64,000 bases of DNA from PALSA-693 sp963729695 (GTDB lineage: Bacteria > Actinomycetota > Acidimicrobiia > Acidimicrobiales > Palsa-688), in the NCBI GenBank assembly GCA_963729695.1, contig CAVSOT010000007.1:1606167-1670166 (forward strand), read 5' to 3'. The position numbers and the translations under genes were made by a program. Below the pieces are notes generated by a model. That model saw only the letters and a program-made list of their open reading frames with translations, was not told the DNA's origin and did no database searches. Every line of letters starts with the position of its first letter. The stretch's first letter is position 1. This document shows positions 9,244 to 18,201 of the stretch, piece by piece.

Positions 9244-12200
9244 CGGGACTCCTCCCATCCTTCCGCTTCCAGGAGCGCGGCCCGCAAGGTCCGGCGAGCG
9301 TCGTCGGACGCCGCCCACATTCCCCGCTCGGCCGCCTCCAGCAGGCGTTCGGCCATCGACCGGAGGGCCCAGGGGTTGGATGCCTCCAGGAACTTGCGGA
9401 TGGCCGGGTCGGCGACATACGCCTCGGTCACCCGTTCGTACATCCAGTCCTCGACCACCTGGGCGGTGGCGTCGTAGCCGAAGAGGTAGTCGACCGTCGC
9501 GGCCAGCTCGAACCCGCCCTTGTACCCGTGGCGGGTCATCGCCGCAATCCACTTCGGGTTGAGCACCCGGGTGCGCACCACCCTGGCGGTTTCCTCGGCC
9601 AGGCTCCGGACCCGGGGGTGGGCCGGGTTGGCGGTGTCGCCGAAGATGGCCCGGGGCGCCCGGCCGGTGAGGTACCGGACGGTGGCGATCATGCCGCCGT
9701 GATCCTGCAAGTAGTCGTCGGAGTCGAAGATGTCGTGCTCGCGGTTGTCCTGGTTCTTGGCTGCCACCTCGATGGCCGCGAAGCGCCGGCGCATAGCATC
9801 CGCGGCAGGGACCCCCATGCCACCCCGCCCGTAGCTGTAGCCGCTCCAGGCCAGGTACACCGCGGCCAGATCCTCGTCCCGCCGCCAGTCCCGGCTCTCG
9901 AGCAGGGGCAGGATGCCGGACCCGTACGCGCCGGGTTTGGCTCCGAAGATGCGAGGGTCGCCGTCGCCGAACCCGGCCAGGGCGATGGCGTCGTCGAGGA
10001 GGGTGATCACGTGGGGAAACGCGTCCCGGAAGAAGCCGGAGATCCGCAGCACCACATCCACCCGGGGCCGTCCGAGCGCCGCCGGGTCGATGAGCTCGAC
10101 CCCGGTCACCCGTCCGGATTCTTCCTGCCAGACCGGCCGGACCCCGAGCAGGGCCAGGGCCTCGGCCACATCGTCACCCCCGGTTCGCATGGCCGACGTA
10201 CCCCAGACGACGAGGCCGACGGTCTGCGGATAGCGACCCTCGTCGGCGAGGTGCCGTTCGAGCAGCCGGTCGGCCAGGGCTTGCCCGACTTCCCACGCCA
10301 GCGGGGTAGGGAGGGCCTTCGGGTCCATCGAGTAGAAGTTGCGCCCGGTGGGAAGGACGTGGGCCATCCCCCGGGTGGGGGCGCCGCTCGGGCCGGGCGG
10401 CACCCACCGGCCGTCGAGCGCAGCCAGCACCGATCCGATCTCGTCGGGGGTGCGATCGAGAGCCGGACCGAGGACTTCCGTCACCCAGGCCAGCACGGCG
10501 GCCTCCTCCGCGCTGGGCGGCGCCTCACCTTCCAGCAGCCGGCGGCATTCGGCTTCCACCGCGTCGACCGCGGCCCGGCCGGCGCCCTCTCCGATGGCCA
10601 GTGCCATCCGGTCGGCGACGACCTGCCGGAGCGACGGCACCCGGCCTTGGGGCAAGCGGGTCAACGCCAGGGTCAGGTCGAGCCGAGCCTCGCCGGCGGG
10701 GACCTGACCGAGCGTGTGGAGGCCGCCGCGGATCTGGGCGTCCTTGAGCTCGCACAAGTATCCGTCGACGTGATTGACCAGCTCGTCGAACGCGTCGCCC
10801 TCCGGGGCGTTGACCACCCCGAGGTCCCGGTGAAGCTCGGCGGAGACCAGAAGGTCCCAAACTTTTCCCCTGATCGAAGGCAACTTCGAAGGGTCCAGCG
10901 CCGCCACCCGGGCGTGCTCGTCGAGCAGCTGTTCCAGCCGGGCCACGTCGTCGTAGCTGTCCGCCCGGGTCATGGGCGGCAGCAAATGGTCGACGATGAC
11001 TGCGTGGGCCCGCCGTTTGGCCTGGGTGCCTTCGCCCGGGTCGTTGACCACGAACGGGTACACGAGCGGCACGTCGCCGAGGGCAAGGTCGGGAAAACAG
11101 GCCGCGGTGAGGCCCACCCCCTTGCCGGGCAGCCATTCGAGCGTGCCGTGCTTGCCCACGTGCACCAGGGCGTGGGCCCCCCACTGCCTGTCCAACCAAC
11201 GGTAGAAGCCCAGGTAGTGGTGGGTCGGGGGGAGGTCCGGAGAGTGGTACACGGCGACGGGTTGTTCGCCGAAGCCGCGGGGCGGCTGCACGGCGACGAA
11301 GACCCCGCCGAGGTCGATCCCCGTGAACACCAGGTCGCCGGTGGCCGGATCGCGCCAGACGTCCCCGGGGGCCACTCCCCACGCCCTCTCGACGAGGGCT
11401 CGAGCCTCCAGGTCTGCCTCGGCCCACCAGCTGGCATAGTCAGCCGCCGGGAGCCGTCCGGCCGCGGCGGCCAGTTGCGACCCGGTCAACGTGTCGAGCT
11501 CGTACGCGAACCCGTCGGCCAGCTCGGCCATCAAGGCGTCGCCGTCCTCGGGGATCCGGTCCACCCGGTAGCCGGCTGCGGCCAGCGCATGGAGGAGGGC
11601 GATCACCGACGCCGGGGTGTCGAGGGCCACCGCGTTGCCGATCCGGCTGCGCTTGGTCGGGTAGGCGGATAGGACCACGGCGATCCGGCGGTCGGCCGGG
11701 GGGCAGGCGCGGAGGCGGGCCAGCCGGCTGGCGGTGCCCGCGACCCGGGCCACCCGATCAGGAACCGTCCGGTAGGCGCTGACCGGGACGCCAAGGGTAT
11801 CGCCGTCGTCGACCTCTTCGTGGTGGGAGAAGGGAACCGACACGATCCGCCCGTCGAACTCCGGGAGGGCCACGCGCATGGCCACGTCCAGGGGAAAAAG
11901 CCCCGCGGGGGTGGCTTCGGCCTCCGCCCTGGAGGTGGTCGCGGTGATGGCTTGCACGACCGGGACGCCGAGCGCGCCCAGCGCGGAGGCATCCCAGGCC
12001 AAGCCGTCGTCGGCGGAGCTGCCCGACACCAACACCGTGGTGACGACTGCGTCCGGGTGGGCCGCGTCCAGCAGATCGAGGGCTGCGACCCGCCCATCCG
12101 GGCCCGGCCGCAGGCTGTAGCACCACAACGCAGTCACGGCGACGCCCCGTCGCTCCAAGGCGTCGCACAGCTCGTCGACGAAGAGGGTGTTGCCGGCCAC

Positions 12201-12722
12201 CAGATGGGCCCGGTAGAAGACGACGGCAACCCGGGGCCGGCCCCCGCCTGGGGATCCAGGTGCACCTGGGGTCGACGTGGCCCGGTACACCCCTTCCGCG
12301 GGTATGGCGGCGGGTGGATCGAAGCCGAAGCCGGTCATGCCCACGGTGTCCGACACGAAGCGCAGGAGGTGCTCGAGATTGCCCAGACCACCGTGGACCA
12401 GGTACTCAAAAGCGGCGGCGACGGTGGCACTCGGTACGGTCGACGCCGCCGTGAGTTCCGCGTCAGGAGCGGCCTCACCCCCGAACGCGAGCAGCGGGAT
12501 CCCCCGTTCGACGCAGGCTCGGCGCAGGTCGGCAAACGGACCGGGCCAAGCGGTGGCGCCGCCGAGCAGACGGACCAACACGATCTCGGGCGACCCCAGG
12601 TCGGGCAACGCCGAACCGGACGCGGCCGCTGCTCGCACCGGGGGGAAGCCGTCCGGAAGTCCTTCGACGAGGGCGCGCAGGGCGAGGAGCTCGCTTGGTG
12701 CGTTGGTGAGGTAGAGGATCAT
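9240..12722 (-). CDS. cobN: Cobaltochelatase subunit CobN
   Basis: 1160 residues, the large porphyrin-binding subunit of aerobic cobaltochelatase, which inserts Co(II) into hydrogenobyrinic acid a,c-diamide with ATP. Recognised by VAVVFYRAHLVAGNTLFVDEL, HVGKHGTLEWLPGKGVGLT, PFVVNDPGEGTQAKRRAHAV, VVWGTSAMRTGGDD and HGYKGGFELAATVDYLFGYDAT. The length is close to other CobN (1100-1270). Overlaps cobQ upstream and chlID downstream by ATGA, which means tight co-translation of the chelatase parts. The CobN type implies the oxygen-dependent (late cobalt insertion) corrin route; the methyltransferase genes of that route are not in the window. Confidence 0.95.
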   Translation of the reverse strand: MILYLTNAPSELLALRALVEGLPDGFPPVRAAAASGSALPDLGSPEIVLVRLLGGATAWPGPFADLRRACVERGIPLLAFGGEAAPDAELTAASTVPSATVAAAFEYLVHGGLGNLEHLLRFVSDTVGMTGFGFDPPAAIPAEGVYRATSTPGAPGSPGGGRPRVAVVFYRAHLVAGNTLFVDELCDALERRGVAVTALWCYSLRPGPDGRVAALDLLDAAHPDAVVTTVLVSGSSADDGLAWDASALGALGVPVVQAITATTSRAEAEATPAGLFPLDVAMRVALPEFDGRIVSVPFSHHEEVDDGDTLGVPVSAYRTVPDRVARVAGTASRLARLRACPPADRRIAVVLSAYPTKRSRIGNAVALDTPASVIALLHALAAAGYRVDRIPEDGDALMAELADGFAYELDTLTGSQLAAAAGRLPAADYASWWAEADLEARALVERAWGVAPGDVWRDPATGDLVFTGIDLGGVFVAVQPPRGFGEQPVAVYHSPDLPPTHHYLGFYRWLDRQWGAHALVHVGKHGTLEWLPGKGVGLTAACFPDLALGDVPLVYPFVVNDPGEGTQAKRRAHAVIVDHLLPPMTRADSYDDVARLEQLLDEHARVAALDPSKLPSIRGKVWDLLVSAELHRDLGVVNAPEGDAFDELVNHVDGYLCELKDAQIRGGLHTLGQVPAGEARLDLTLALTRLPQGRVPSLRQVVADRMALAIGEGAGRAAVDAVEAECRRLLEGEAPPSAEEAAVLAWVTEVLGPALDRTPDEIGSVLAALDGRWVPPGPSGAPTRGMAHVLPTGRNFYSMDPKALPTPLAWEVGQALADRLLERHLADEGRYPQTVGLVVWGTSAMRTGGDDVAEALALLGVRPVWQEESGRVTGVELIDPAALGRPRVDVVLRISGFFRDAFPHVITLLDDAIALAGFGDGDPRIFGAKPGAYGSGILPLLESRDWRRDEDLAAVYLAWSGYSYGRGGMGVPAADAMRRRFAAIEVAAKNQDNREHDIFDSDDYLQDHGGMIATVRYLTGRAPRAIFGDTANPAHPRVRSLAEETARVVRTRVLNPKWIAAMTRHGYKGGFELAATVDYLFGYDATAQVVEDWMYERVTEAYVADPAIRKFLEASNPWALRSMAERLLEAAERGMWAASDDARRTLRAALLEAEGWEESR

Positions 12723-14296
12723 GATGGCGCCGCCTGACGGACAGTGGAGGGGTGAGCAAGGGCGATGAGCCGCTCCAGGGCGGCCATGTCGAGGTGGGCC
12801 TCCAGGGCGTCCGCCAGGCGGTCGAACCGGGCGGCGCGCTCGGCAGCGAACGACACCCCGCTCGGGCCCCAGGACCGCCCCGCCCGCTCGGCCACCTCGC
12901 GGAGCAGGGCTTCCCGGAAGGCGTCCGCCTCGAGGAGCCCGTGCAGGCTGGTCCCCAGGACGCGGCCGTCCGGTGACCGGGTGCCCTCACCCCGCCGGCC
13001 TCCCCGTCCGGGTTCCACCGGATCGAGGTCGATCCAGGGCCGGGCCGCCCGGGTGCGACCGTGGTGGATCTGGTAGCCGTACAGGGGCCGCCCGAGAGCG
13101 GTTCCGGTCCGGAGGCGAACCACCTTCTCTGGGGCGAACACGGTCTCGGTCGGGAGGAGGCCCAGACCGGGGACCACCTCGGCGGGGCGGGATTCGATGG
13201 GGTCGTCGATCCGCCTTCCCAGCATCTGGTAGCCGCCGCAAATACCCAGGACCGTGGTCCGGCTCCGCGGATCGGTGGCGACGTCGATGATGGCCGCCGC
13301 CAGGCCCGTGCGCCGCAGCCAGTCCAGGTCGGACACGGTCGACTTGGTGCCCGGCAGGATCACCAGGTCGGGTCGGCCCAGGGTCGTGCTGCGTTCGACC
13401 AGCCGGACCGACACCCCGGGTTCGAGGGCGAGGGCGTCGAGGTCGGTGAAGTTGGAGAGGCGTGGGAACCGGATAGCGGCCACATCCAGCGGCCCGCCTG
13501 CCTGGTGGTCGCGGCGGCCGGGGCGGGACAGGTGCGGCGCCGGCCACCCGGCTCCTAGGGCGAGCGAGTCCTCGCCGTCGATCGCCAGGCCGTCCAACCA
13601 GGGGATCACCCCGAGAGTCGGTACCCCGCAGCGGCGGGCCAGTTCTTCCGGCCCGCCCGCCAGCAGCGCCGGGTCGCCCCGGAACTTGTTGATGACAAAG
13701 CCGCGAACGGTGGCGCGCTGAGCCTCAGGGAGGAGGCAGACCGTGCCGTACATGGCCGCGAAGACGCCGCCCCGATCGATGTCCCCCACGACGATGGCGG
13801 GCAAGCCGGCTCGAACGGCCAGGCTCAGGTTGGCGATGTCGCCGTCGAGCAGGTTGATCTCGGCCGGGCTACCCGCCCCCTCGCAGAGGACCACGTCGAA
13901 CCGGGCCCGGAGATCGCCCAGCTGGTCGCTGACCAGCTGGGCGAGGTCGGCCTTGGCGCGCTGGTAGGCGACCGCGTCGAGGGTGCGCCACGGTCGACCC
14001 ATGACGATCACCTGGCTGGTGCGATCCGACTCGGGCTTGAGCAGGATCGGATTCATGGCCGCCTCGGGCGTGACACCGGCGGCCTGGGCCTGCGCGGCCT
14101 GGGCCCGACCGATCTCGTGCCCGGCCGGCGTGACCGCAGAGTTGAGCGCCATGTTCTGGGCCTTGAACGGAGCGACCGCCACACCCCGGCGGGCCAGCAG
14201 CCGGCACAGGCCCGTCACCAGGGTGGTCTTGCCGGCGTCGCTCGTGGTGCCGCAGACCATCAACCCGCCACGGAGCGACGGTAGGTTACCGGTCAC
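12719..14296 (-). CDS. cobQ: Cobyric acid synthase
   Basis: 525 residues from GTG at 14296. N-terminal ATP-binding part with CGTTSDAGKTTLVTGLCR and APFKAQNMALNS; C-terminal glutaminase with the nucleophile Cys in VLGICGGYQMLG and His in GTSLHGLLE. CobQ amidates four side chains (b, d, e, g) of adenosylcobyrinic diamide using glutamine and ATP. Start overlaps the cobC stop (GTGA) and its stop overlaps the cobN start. Nothing unusual in length or motifs. Confidence 0.95.
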   Translation of the reverse strand: MTGNLPSLRGGLMVCGTTSDAGKTTLVTGLCRLLARRGVAVAPFKAQNMALNSAVTPAGHEIGRAQAAQAQAAGVTPEAAMNPILLKPESDRTSQVIVMGRPWRTLDAVAYQRAKADLAQLVSDQLGDLRARFDVVLCEGAGSPAEINLLDGDIANLSLAVRAGLPAIVVGDIDRGGVFAAMYGTVCLLPEAQRATVRGFVINKFRGDPALLAGGPEELARRCGVPTLGVIPWLDGLAIDGEDSLALGAGWPAPHLSRPGRRDHQAGGPLDVAAIRFPRLSNFTDLDALALEPGVSVRLVERSTTLGRPDLVILPGTKSTVSDLDWLRRTGLAAAIIDVATDPRSRTTVLGICGGYQMLGRRIDDPIESRPAEVVPGLGLLPTETVFAPEKVVRLRTGTALGRPLYGYQIHHGRTRAARPWIDLDPVEPGRGGRRGEGTRSPDGRVLGTSLHGLLEADAFREALLREVAERAGRSWGPSGVSFAAERAARFDRLADALEAHLDMAALERLIALAHPSTVRQAAPS

Positions 14297-15213
14297 AAGG
14301 CGGCCTCCAGTCGGGCGAGCCCGGCGGCGTTGGGCACGGCCATTCGGATCGTCCCGGGCATGCCGAAGCTGCTGCAGTCCCGAACCAGGATGGCCCGGGT
14401 GGCGAGATGCTCCCGAAGGCCGGGGGCGTCCACCAACAGCCAGTTGGCGTCCGACGGCCGCACCGCGTGCCCGGCCCGCCGGAGAAGACGGGCCAACGAC
14501 TCCCGAAGGGCTGCGACGGCCGCCGCCCAGCCCTCGAGATCGACCGACTCGAGCAGGTCCGGGAGTGCCGTCGCGGCCAACCCGTTAAGTGCCCACTGGG
14601 CCTGGCGCCGGCCGATACGGCGCGCATAGTCGGCGTCCGGGCACAGCACGTAGCCGACACGCAGGCCCGGGCAGGCGAGCAGCTTGGTCAACGAGCCGAT
14701 AGCGACCGCCCCGTGGGCCGTGTCACCGCGGGTCCACGTCCCGGTTGCCAGGGGCCAGAACGCCTCGTCCCACACCGCGGCCTCGTCGCTGAGCGGCGCG
14801 AGCAGTCCGGTCGGATTGTGGGGGTTCGACCGCCAGCGGCCGGCGGCCGGGTCGAGGACCGGCAGGTGCCGGCGGTACAGGGAGAAGTCGGGTTCGTCGA
14901 CCCATCCCGTTCTTTGTTCCGACGCGACGAGGGCGATAGCCTCCGCGCCGCCGTTGGTGAGCACCAGCCGTTGGGTGTCGACACCCATCCGCCGGGCCAG
15001 GGCCGAGGTGGCCGGGCGGCTGTCGGGGTAGCGCCCTATGGCGTCGAGGTGGCGGGCGACGACGGGGCCGGGATCCGGAGCCACGGGGTTCAGGCTGGCA
15101 GAGAGATCGAGGACCTCCCACGGGGCGATGCCGAGTGCCTGCGCCAGCAGGTGCCCGTCACCACCATGCTCTCCTGCGGCGGGGAGCCGCAGCCCGGGCG
15201 GCCGGGCGGTCAT
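14293..15213 (-). CDS. cobC: CobC/CobD-like PLP-dependent threonine-phosphate decarboxylase
   Basis: 306 residues from ATG at 15213, overlapping the cbiB stop (ATGA). Fold type I aminotransferase: ASLNPVAPDPGP near the N-terminus, LTNGGAEAIALVA, NPHNPTGLLAP and the catalytic Lys in SLTKLLACPGLRVGY. The family makes (R)-1-aminopropan-2-ol phosphate from threonine phosphate, the linker joined to cobyric acid by CbiB, which is encoded just upstream. It is shorter than typical CobD (about 330-360). A histidinol-phosphate aminotransferase-like role is the alternative but the operon argues against it. The naming differs between organisms (cobC versus cobD). Confidence 0.8.
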   Translation of the reverse strand: MTARPPGLRLPAAGEHGGDGHLLAQALGIAPWEVLDLSASLNPVAPDPGPVVARHLDAIGRYPDSRPATSALARRMGVDTQRLVLTNGGAEAIALVASEQRTGWVDEPDFSLYRRHLPVLDPAAGRWRSNPHNPTGLLAPLSDEAAVWDEAFWPLATGTWTRGDTAHGAVAIGSLTKLLACPGLRVGYVLCPDADYARRIGRRQAQWALNGLAATALPDLLESVDLEGWAAAVAALRESLARLLRRAGHAVRPSDANWLLVDAPGLREHLATRAILVRDCSSFGMPGTIRMAVPNAAGLARLEAAL

Positions 15214-16196
15214 CTCCACCACCTCAATGCCGGCCGGGCCAGTCCGGCCAGGACGAGGGCGGCGCTGACATGCCGGCTGAGCCGAACGGCTCGAGCGATG
15301 TCGGCCGCCGTCGGCGGCGGGCCCCACCCGAGCGCGGGGCGGCGTTCGAGCCGGCCTCCGTACTGGTTGACACCACCGAGGCGGACCCCCAAGGCGGCGG
15401 CGAAGGCCGCTTCCGCCACGCCGGCATTCGGGGACGGATGGGCGCCGGCCTGGCGCCGTACTGCTTGCCACACCGCCGCCGCCCGGCCAGGGCGCACCGC
15501 GGCCACGAGGACGGCTGCCAACCGGGCGGGCACCCACGCGGCGACGTCGTCCGCCAGGGCCGAACCCCAGCCGAAGCGGGCGTACCGGGGGGTCGGGTGG
15601 CCGACCATGGCGTCGAGCGTGTTGATCGCTCGGTAGGCCAGGACGGCCGCCGGACCGCCCGCGGCCGCCCAGAAGACCGGGGCCACGATGGCATCGACGG
15701 TGTTCTCCGCCACGGACTCGACGACAGCTCTGGCGATCTCATCGGGGCCGAGGTCTTTCGGATCCCGGCCCACGAGAGCTGGTAGGTGGCGCCGGGCGGC
15801 CTCGAGGTCGCCGGCTTGCAGCGCCTCGGCGACGCCCCCGGCGGCCGCACCCAGCGCCCTTCCGGCCACGGTCACGTACGTGGCGAGCGCCAGACTGGCG
15901 AACGCCCCGAGCCGGTCGGCAGCCACCGCGGCGGCCGGGCTGGTCGAGCTTCCCCGGGTCGGGCCGAGGGTGGCACCCAGGGCCCGGGCCAGCTGGTCCA
16001 ACCCCACCCCTACGCCCGCGGCCAACCCGGTCCCGAGGGCGGCGTAGGCCAGGCCCCGCACTTGCGAATCGGTGTACGAACGCTGCTCCAGCCAGGTCAT
16101 TGCCTGCCCGAACCCCGCCACCGGATGCCAGCGCGCCGGTGGCTCTCCGAACAGCCAGTCGGCGACCACGCCCGCGGCGACGGCGGAGGTCACCAC
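15210..16196 (-). CDS. cbiB: Adenosylcobinamide-phosphate synthase CbiB
   Basis: 328 residues, several membrane helices. VADWLFGEPPARWHPVAGFG at the N-terminus, RDPKDLGPDEIARAVVESVAENTVDAIVAPVFWA and YRAINTLDAMVGHP are family hallmarks. CbiB (CobD in the aerobic nomenclature) attaches aminopropanol phosphate to adenosylcobyric acid at the membrane. It overlaps the end of cobS by seven bases and the start of cobC by four, keeping the late corrin genes translationally coupled. Confidence 0.93.
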   Translation of the reverse strand: MVTSAVAAGVVADWLFGEPPARWHPVAGFGQAMTWLEQRSYTDSQVRGLAYAALGTGLAAGVGVGLDQLARALGATLGPTRGSSTSPAAAVAADRLGAFASLALATYVTVAGRALGAAAGGVAEALQAGDLEAARRHLPALVGRDPKDLGPDEIARAVVESVAENTVDAIVAPVFWAAAGGPAAVLAYRAINTLDAMVGHPTPRYARFGWGSALADDVAAWVPARLAAVLVAAVRPGRAAAVWQAVRRQAGAHPSPNAGVAEAAFAAALGVRLGGVNQYGGRLERRPALGWGPPPTAADIARAVRLSRHVSAALVLAGLARPALRWWR

Positions 16197-16927
16197 CGGG
16201 CCGCAGCCACGATCAGGCCGGCCGTCTCCGCCAGGACGCCGCAGGCCCCGAGGACATCACCGGTGTACCCGCCGAGGCGCCGGCGGGCCAGCACGACGAC
16301 GGCGCCGGCGGCGACGAGGGCCGCGGCCCCGGCGGCCGCTCCGGCTGCGGGCCGCCACCACACGAGCAGTCCGGCGGCCAGCACCACGCCGGCGCCGAGT
16401 GGGACCCACCGCCGGGCCGCAACCGAGGCGCCCGGTCGGGCCGGCGCCAGGAACGCCCGGGCCAAGCCGTCCTCGCCCCGTGCGTACGGCTGGGTCCGGG
16501 CCACGATGGCCATGACCGTGCGCGACAGACACCAGAGTCCACCCAGCAGCAGTACTCCTGGGCGGAGGGCGCTCAGAGCGGCGAAGCGGGCTATCAGCAA
16601 CGACACTCCCGCCCCTACACCAAAGGCGCCGACATCGGGCCGGGCCATCACCTCCAATCGGCGCTCCCGTCCCATCGGCGGCAGGAGCCCGTCCGCACTG
16701 TCCACCAGGCCGTCGAAGTGGAGCATGCCGGTCGCGGCCAGGTCCCCCACCACGACGATGGCGGCCGCGACCGATGCCGTCCAGGCCTGGCTGGTTGCCC
16801 ACCACAGGCCGCCGAGGGCCAAGCCGATCAGGACGCCCACCGCAGGGAACCAGTTGAGGGTCCCCGGGGTGGGCGCCCGGGCGCCACCGAACGGGGTGAG
16901 AAAGGCGACGGCGGCCCGCACCGTCAA
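16190..16927 (-). CDS. cobS: Cobalamin synthase (adenosylcobinamide-GDP ribazoletransferase)
   Basis: 245 residues from TTG at 16927, overlapping the cobU stop as TTGA; a GTG two codons later is an alternative start. Polytopic membrane protein with FLTPFGGARAPTPGTLNWFPAVG, LHFDGLVDSADGLLPPMGRERRLEVMARPDVGAFGV (the DGLxDxxD metal-binding motif) and ARTQPYARGEDGLA. It joins adenosylcobinamide-GDP to alpha-ribazole (phosphate) as the last assembly step. This cobS is the synthase, not the chelatase subunit of the same name. Confidence 0.93.
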   Translation of the reverse strand: MTVRAAVAFLTPFGGARAPTPGTLNWFPAVGVLIGLALGGLWWATSQAWTASVAAAIVVVGDLAATGMLHFDGLVDSADGLLPPMGRERRLEVMARPDVGAFGVGAGVSLLIARFAALSALRPGVLLLGGLWCLSRTVMAIVARTQPYARGEDGLARAFLAPARPGASVAARRWVPLGAGVVLAAGLLVWWRPAAGAAAGAAALVAAGAVVVLARRRLGGYTGDVLGACGVLAETAGLIVAAARW

Positions 16928-17469
16928 GCGCTCGGGACCGAAGCGGGTAGGACCGGCCGACTGAGCGGGAGGACCCGACCGGCCACGACGAGCAGCACCT
17001 CGCCGGCGACGTCGGCAACCGCCTGATTGACGGCCCCGAGCACGTCCCGGAACCGTCCGCCGACCTCCGTAGGGGGATGCACGCTGAGACCCACCTCGTC
17101 GGAGACCACCAGGGTGGCCGCGGTCCGCGATCTCAAGACCGCGCACAATCCGGCGATGTCGACATCGAACCCCGGGGTGGCGGCCACCCAGGTGCCCAGG
17201 GCGTCGACCAGGACCCGGCCGGGGACGCGACCGAGCGCTCCCACCAAATCCGCACCCGCTTCGACCGTCCGCCACTCCGCCGGCCGGCGCCGGCGATGGG
17301 CCTCGATGCGAGCGGCGAACGCCGGGTCGGGATGCCGGTCGTCGAGCACCCCGGTGGCGATGTAGGTCACCGGTTCCGCGGCCGCGCTCATCAGCTCGGC
17401 CAGCTCCGACTTGCCGCTGGCGGCCCCGCCGAGAAGCAGGGTGATGTATGGGGATCCTGCTACGTCCAC
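16924..17469 (-). CDS. cobU: Adenosylcobinamide kinase/guanylyltransferase
   Basis: 181 residues from GTG at 17469, the first gene after the riboswitch. ITLLLGGAASGKSELAELM is the P-loop of CobU/CobP, followed by VTYIATGV, EAHRRRRPAEWRTVE (with the guanylylated-His region), LVDALGTWV and VVSDEVGLSVHPPTEVGGRFRDVLGAVNQAVA. It phosphorylates adenosylcobinamide and adds GMP, making the substrate for CobS. A longer in-frame opening runs back through the riboswitch and is therefore not used. About 22 bases separate the riboswitch from the start. Confidence 0.92.
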   Translation of the reverse strand: MDVAGSPYITLLLGGAASGKSELAELMSAAAEPVTYIATGVLDDRHPDPAFAARIEAHRRRRPAEWRTVEAGADLVGALGRVPGRVLVDALGTWVAATPGFDVDIAGLCAVLRSRTAATLVVSDEVGLSVHPPTEVGGRFRDVLGAVNQAVADVAGEVLLVVAGRVLPLSRPVLPASVPSA

Positions 17470-17490
17470 GCGTGCCTCCGAACGACCGGG

Positions 17491-17645
17491 GGTAGGCAGG
17501 TTTCCTGGCTCCCGGATCCACTTCCCTCCGGCCTTCCCGCCCCGAGGGGCCGTGGCCATCGCTGGGGGGTCGCTCCCCGGTCACAGTTGCGGGACAGCCC
17601 CGGATTCGCACCGGGTTCCCCACGCTACGCCGCGGATGGTAGCCG
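17491..17645 (-). promoter_or_regulatory. Cobalamin riboswitch
   Basis: Read on the minus strand, the element has GGGAACCCGGTGCGAATCC, then GGGGCTGTCCCGCAACTGTGA, a long GC-rich arm, and the B12 box GGAGCCAGGAAACCTGCC close to its 3' end (17493-17513). These are the conserved core blocks of AdoCbl riboswitches. It sits directly before cobU, so adenosylcobalamin should turn the whole operon down, probably by masking the cobU start. Its 5' end is only about 20-35 bases from the divergent cobO start, so both promoters must share this short space. Confidence 0.93.
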
Positions 17646-17664
17646 CTCGTGGGCGGGGCAATCT

Positions 17665-18201
17665 ATGGTCAGCGCCATGGCCAGAGCCGATTCGATCATC
17701 CTGCTCAACACCGGTCACGGGAAAGGAAAATCGTCGGCCGCGTTCGGGGTCATGGCCAGGGGGTGGGCCCGAGGCTGGCGCGTGGGCGTGGTGCAGTTCG
17801 TCAAGGGGGGGAAGTGGAAGACGGGCGAACGAAAGCTGGCCGACCACCTCGGGATCGAGTGGCACACCCTGGGGGACGGATTCACCTGGGAGTCGACCGA
17901 TCTGGACGAGACCGCGGCCAAAGGCCGCCACGCCTGGACGGTCGCCGCCGCCAAGCTGGCTTCGGGGGACTACGACCTGCTGATCCTGGACGAACTGACC
18001 TATGCGGTCACCTACGGCTGGGTGCCGATCGAGGGTGTGATTGCGGCCCTGCGCCATCGGGCGTCGACCACCAACGTGGTCATCACCGGGCGCGACGCCG
18101 CGCCCGAGCTGATCGAGATCGCCGACACGGTCACCGAGATGCGGAAGGTGAAGCACGTCTACGACCGTGGGGTCACGGCCAAGAAGGGCATCGAGTATTG
18201 A
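17665..18201 (+). CDS. cobO: Cob(I)yrinic acid a,c-diamide adenosyltransferase
   Basis: 178 residues (or 174 from the ATG at 17677). GHGKGKSSAAFGVMARGWARGW is the P-loop that binds ATP in the CobO/BtuR family; LLILDELTYAVTYGWV and VVITGRDAAPELIEIADTVTEMRKVKHVYDRGVTAKKGIEY complete the signature. It adds the 5'-deoxyadenosyl group to Co(I) corrinoids. Divergent from the riboswitch-led cobalamin operon, and no riboswitch is seen on this strand. Stop overlaps the GNAT gene start as TTGA. Confidence 0.93.
   Translation: MVSAMARADSIILLNTGHGKGKSSAAFGVMARGWARGWRVGVVQFVKGGKWKTGERKLADHLGIEWHTLGDGFTWESTDLDETAAKGRHAWTVAAAKLASGDYDLLILDELTYAVTYGWVPIEGVIAALRHRASTTNVVITGRDAAPELIEIADTVTEMRKVKHVYDRGVTAKKGIEY

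Noticed and set aside
7228..9552. 774-residue chelatase from an upstream start
   Set aside because: The first 103 residues overlap cobN in another frame; ATG at 9243 overlaps the cobN stop and starts the AAA+ domain.
16924..17559. Longer CobU starting at 17559
   Set aside because: The extra N-terminus would be translated from the cobalamin riboswitch; GTG at 17469 matches the family start.
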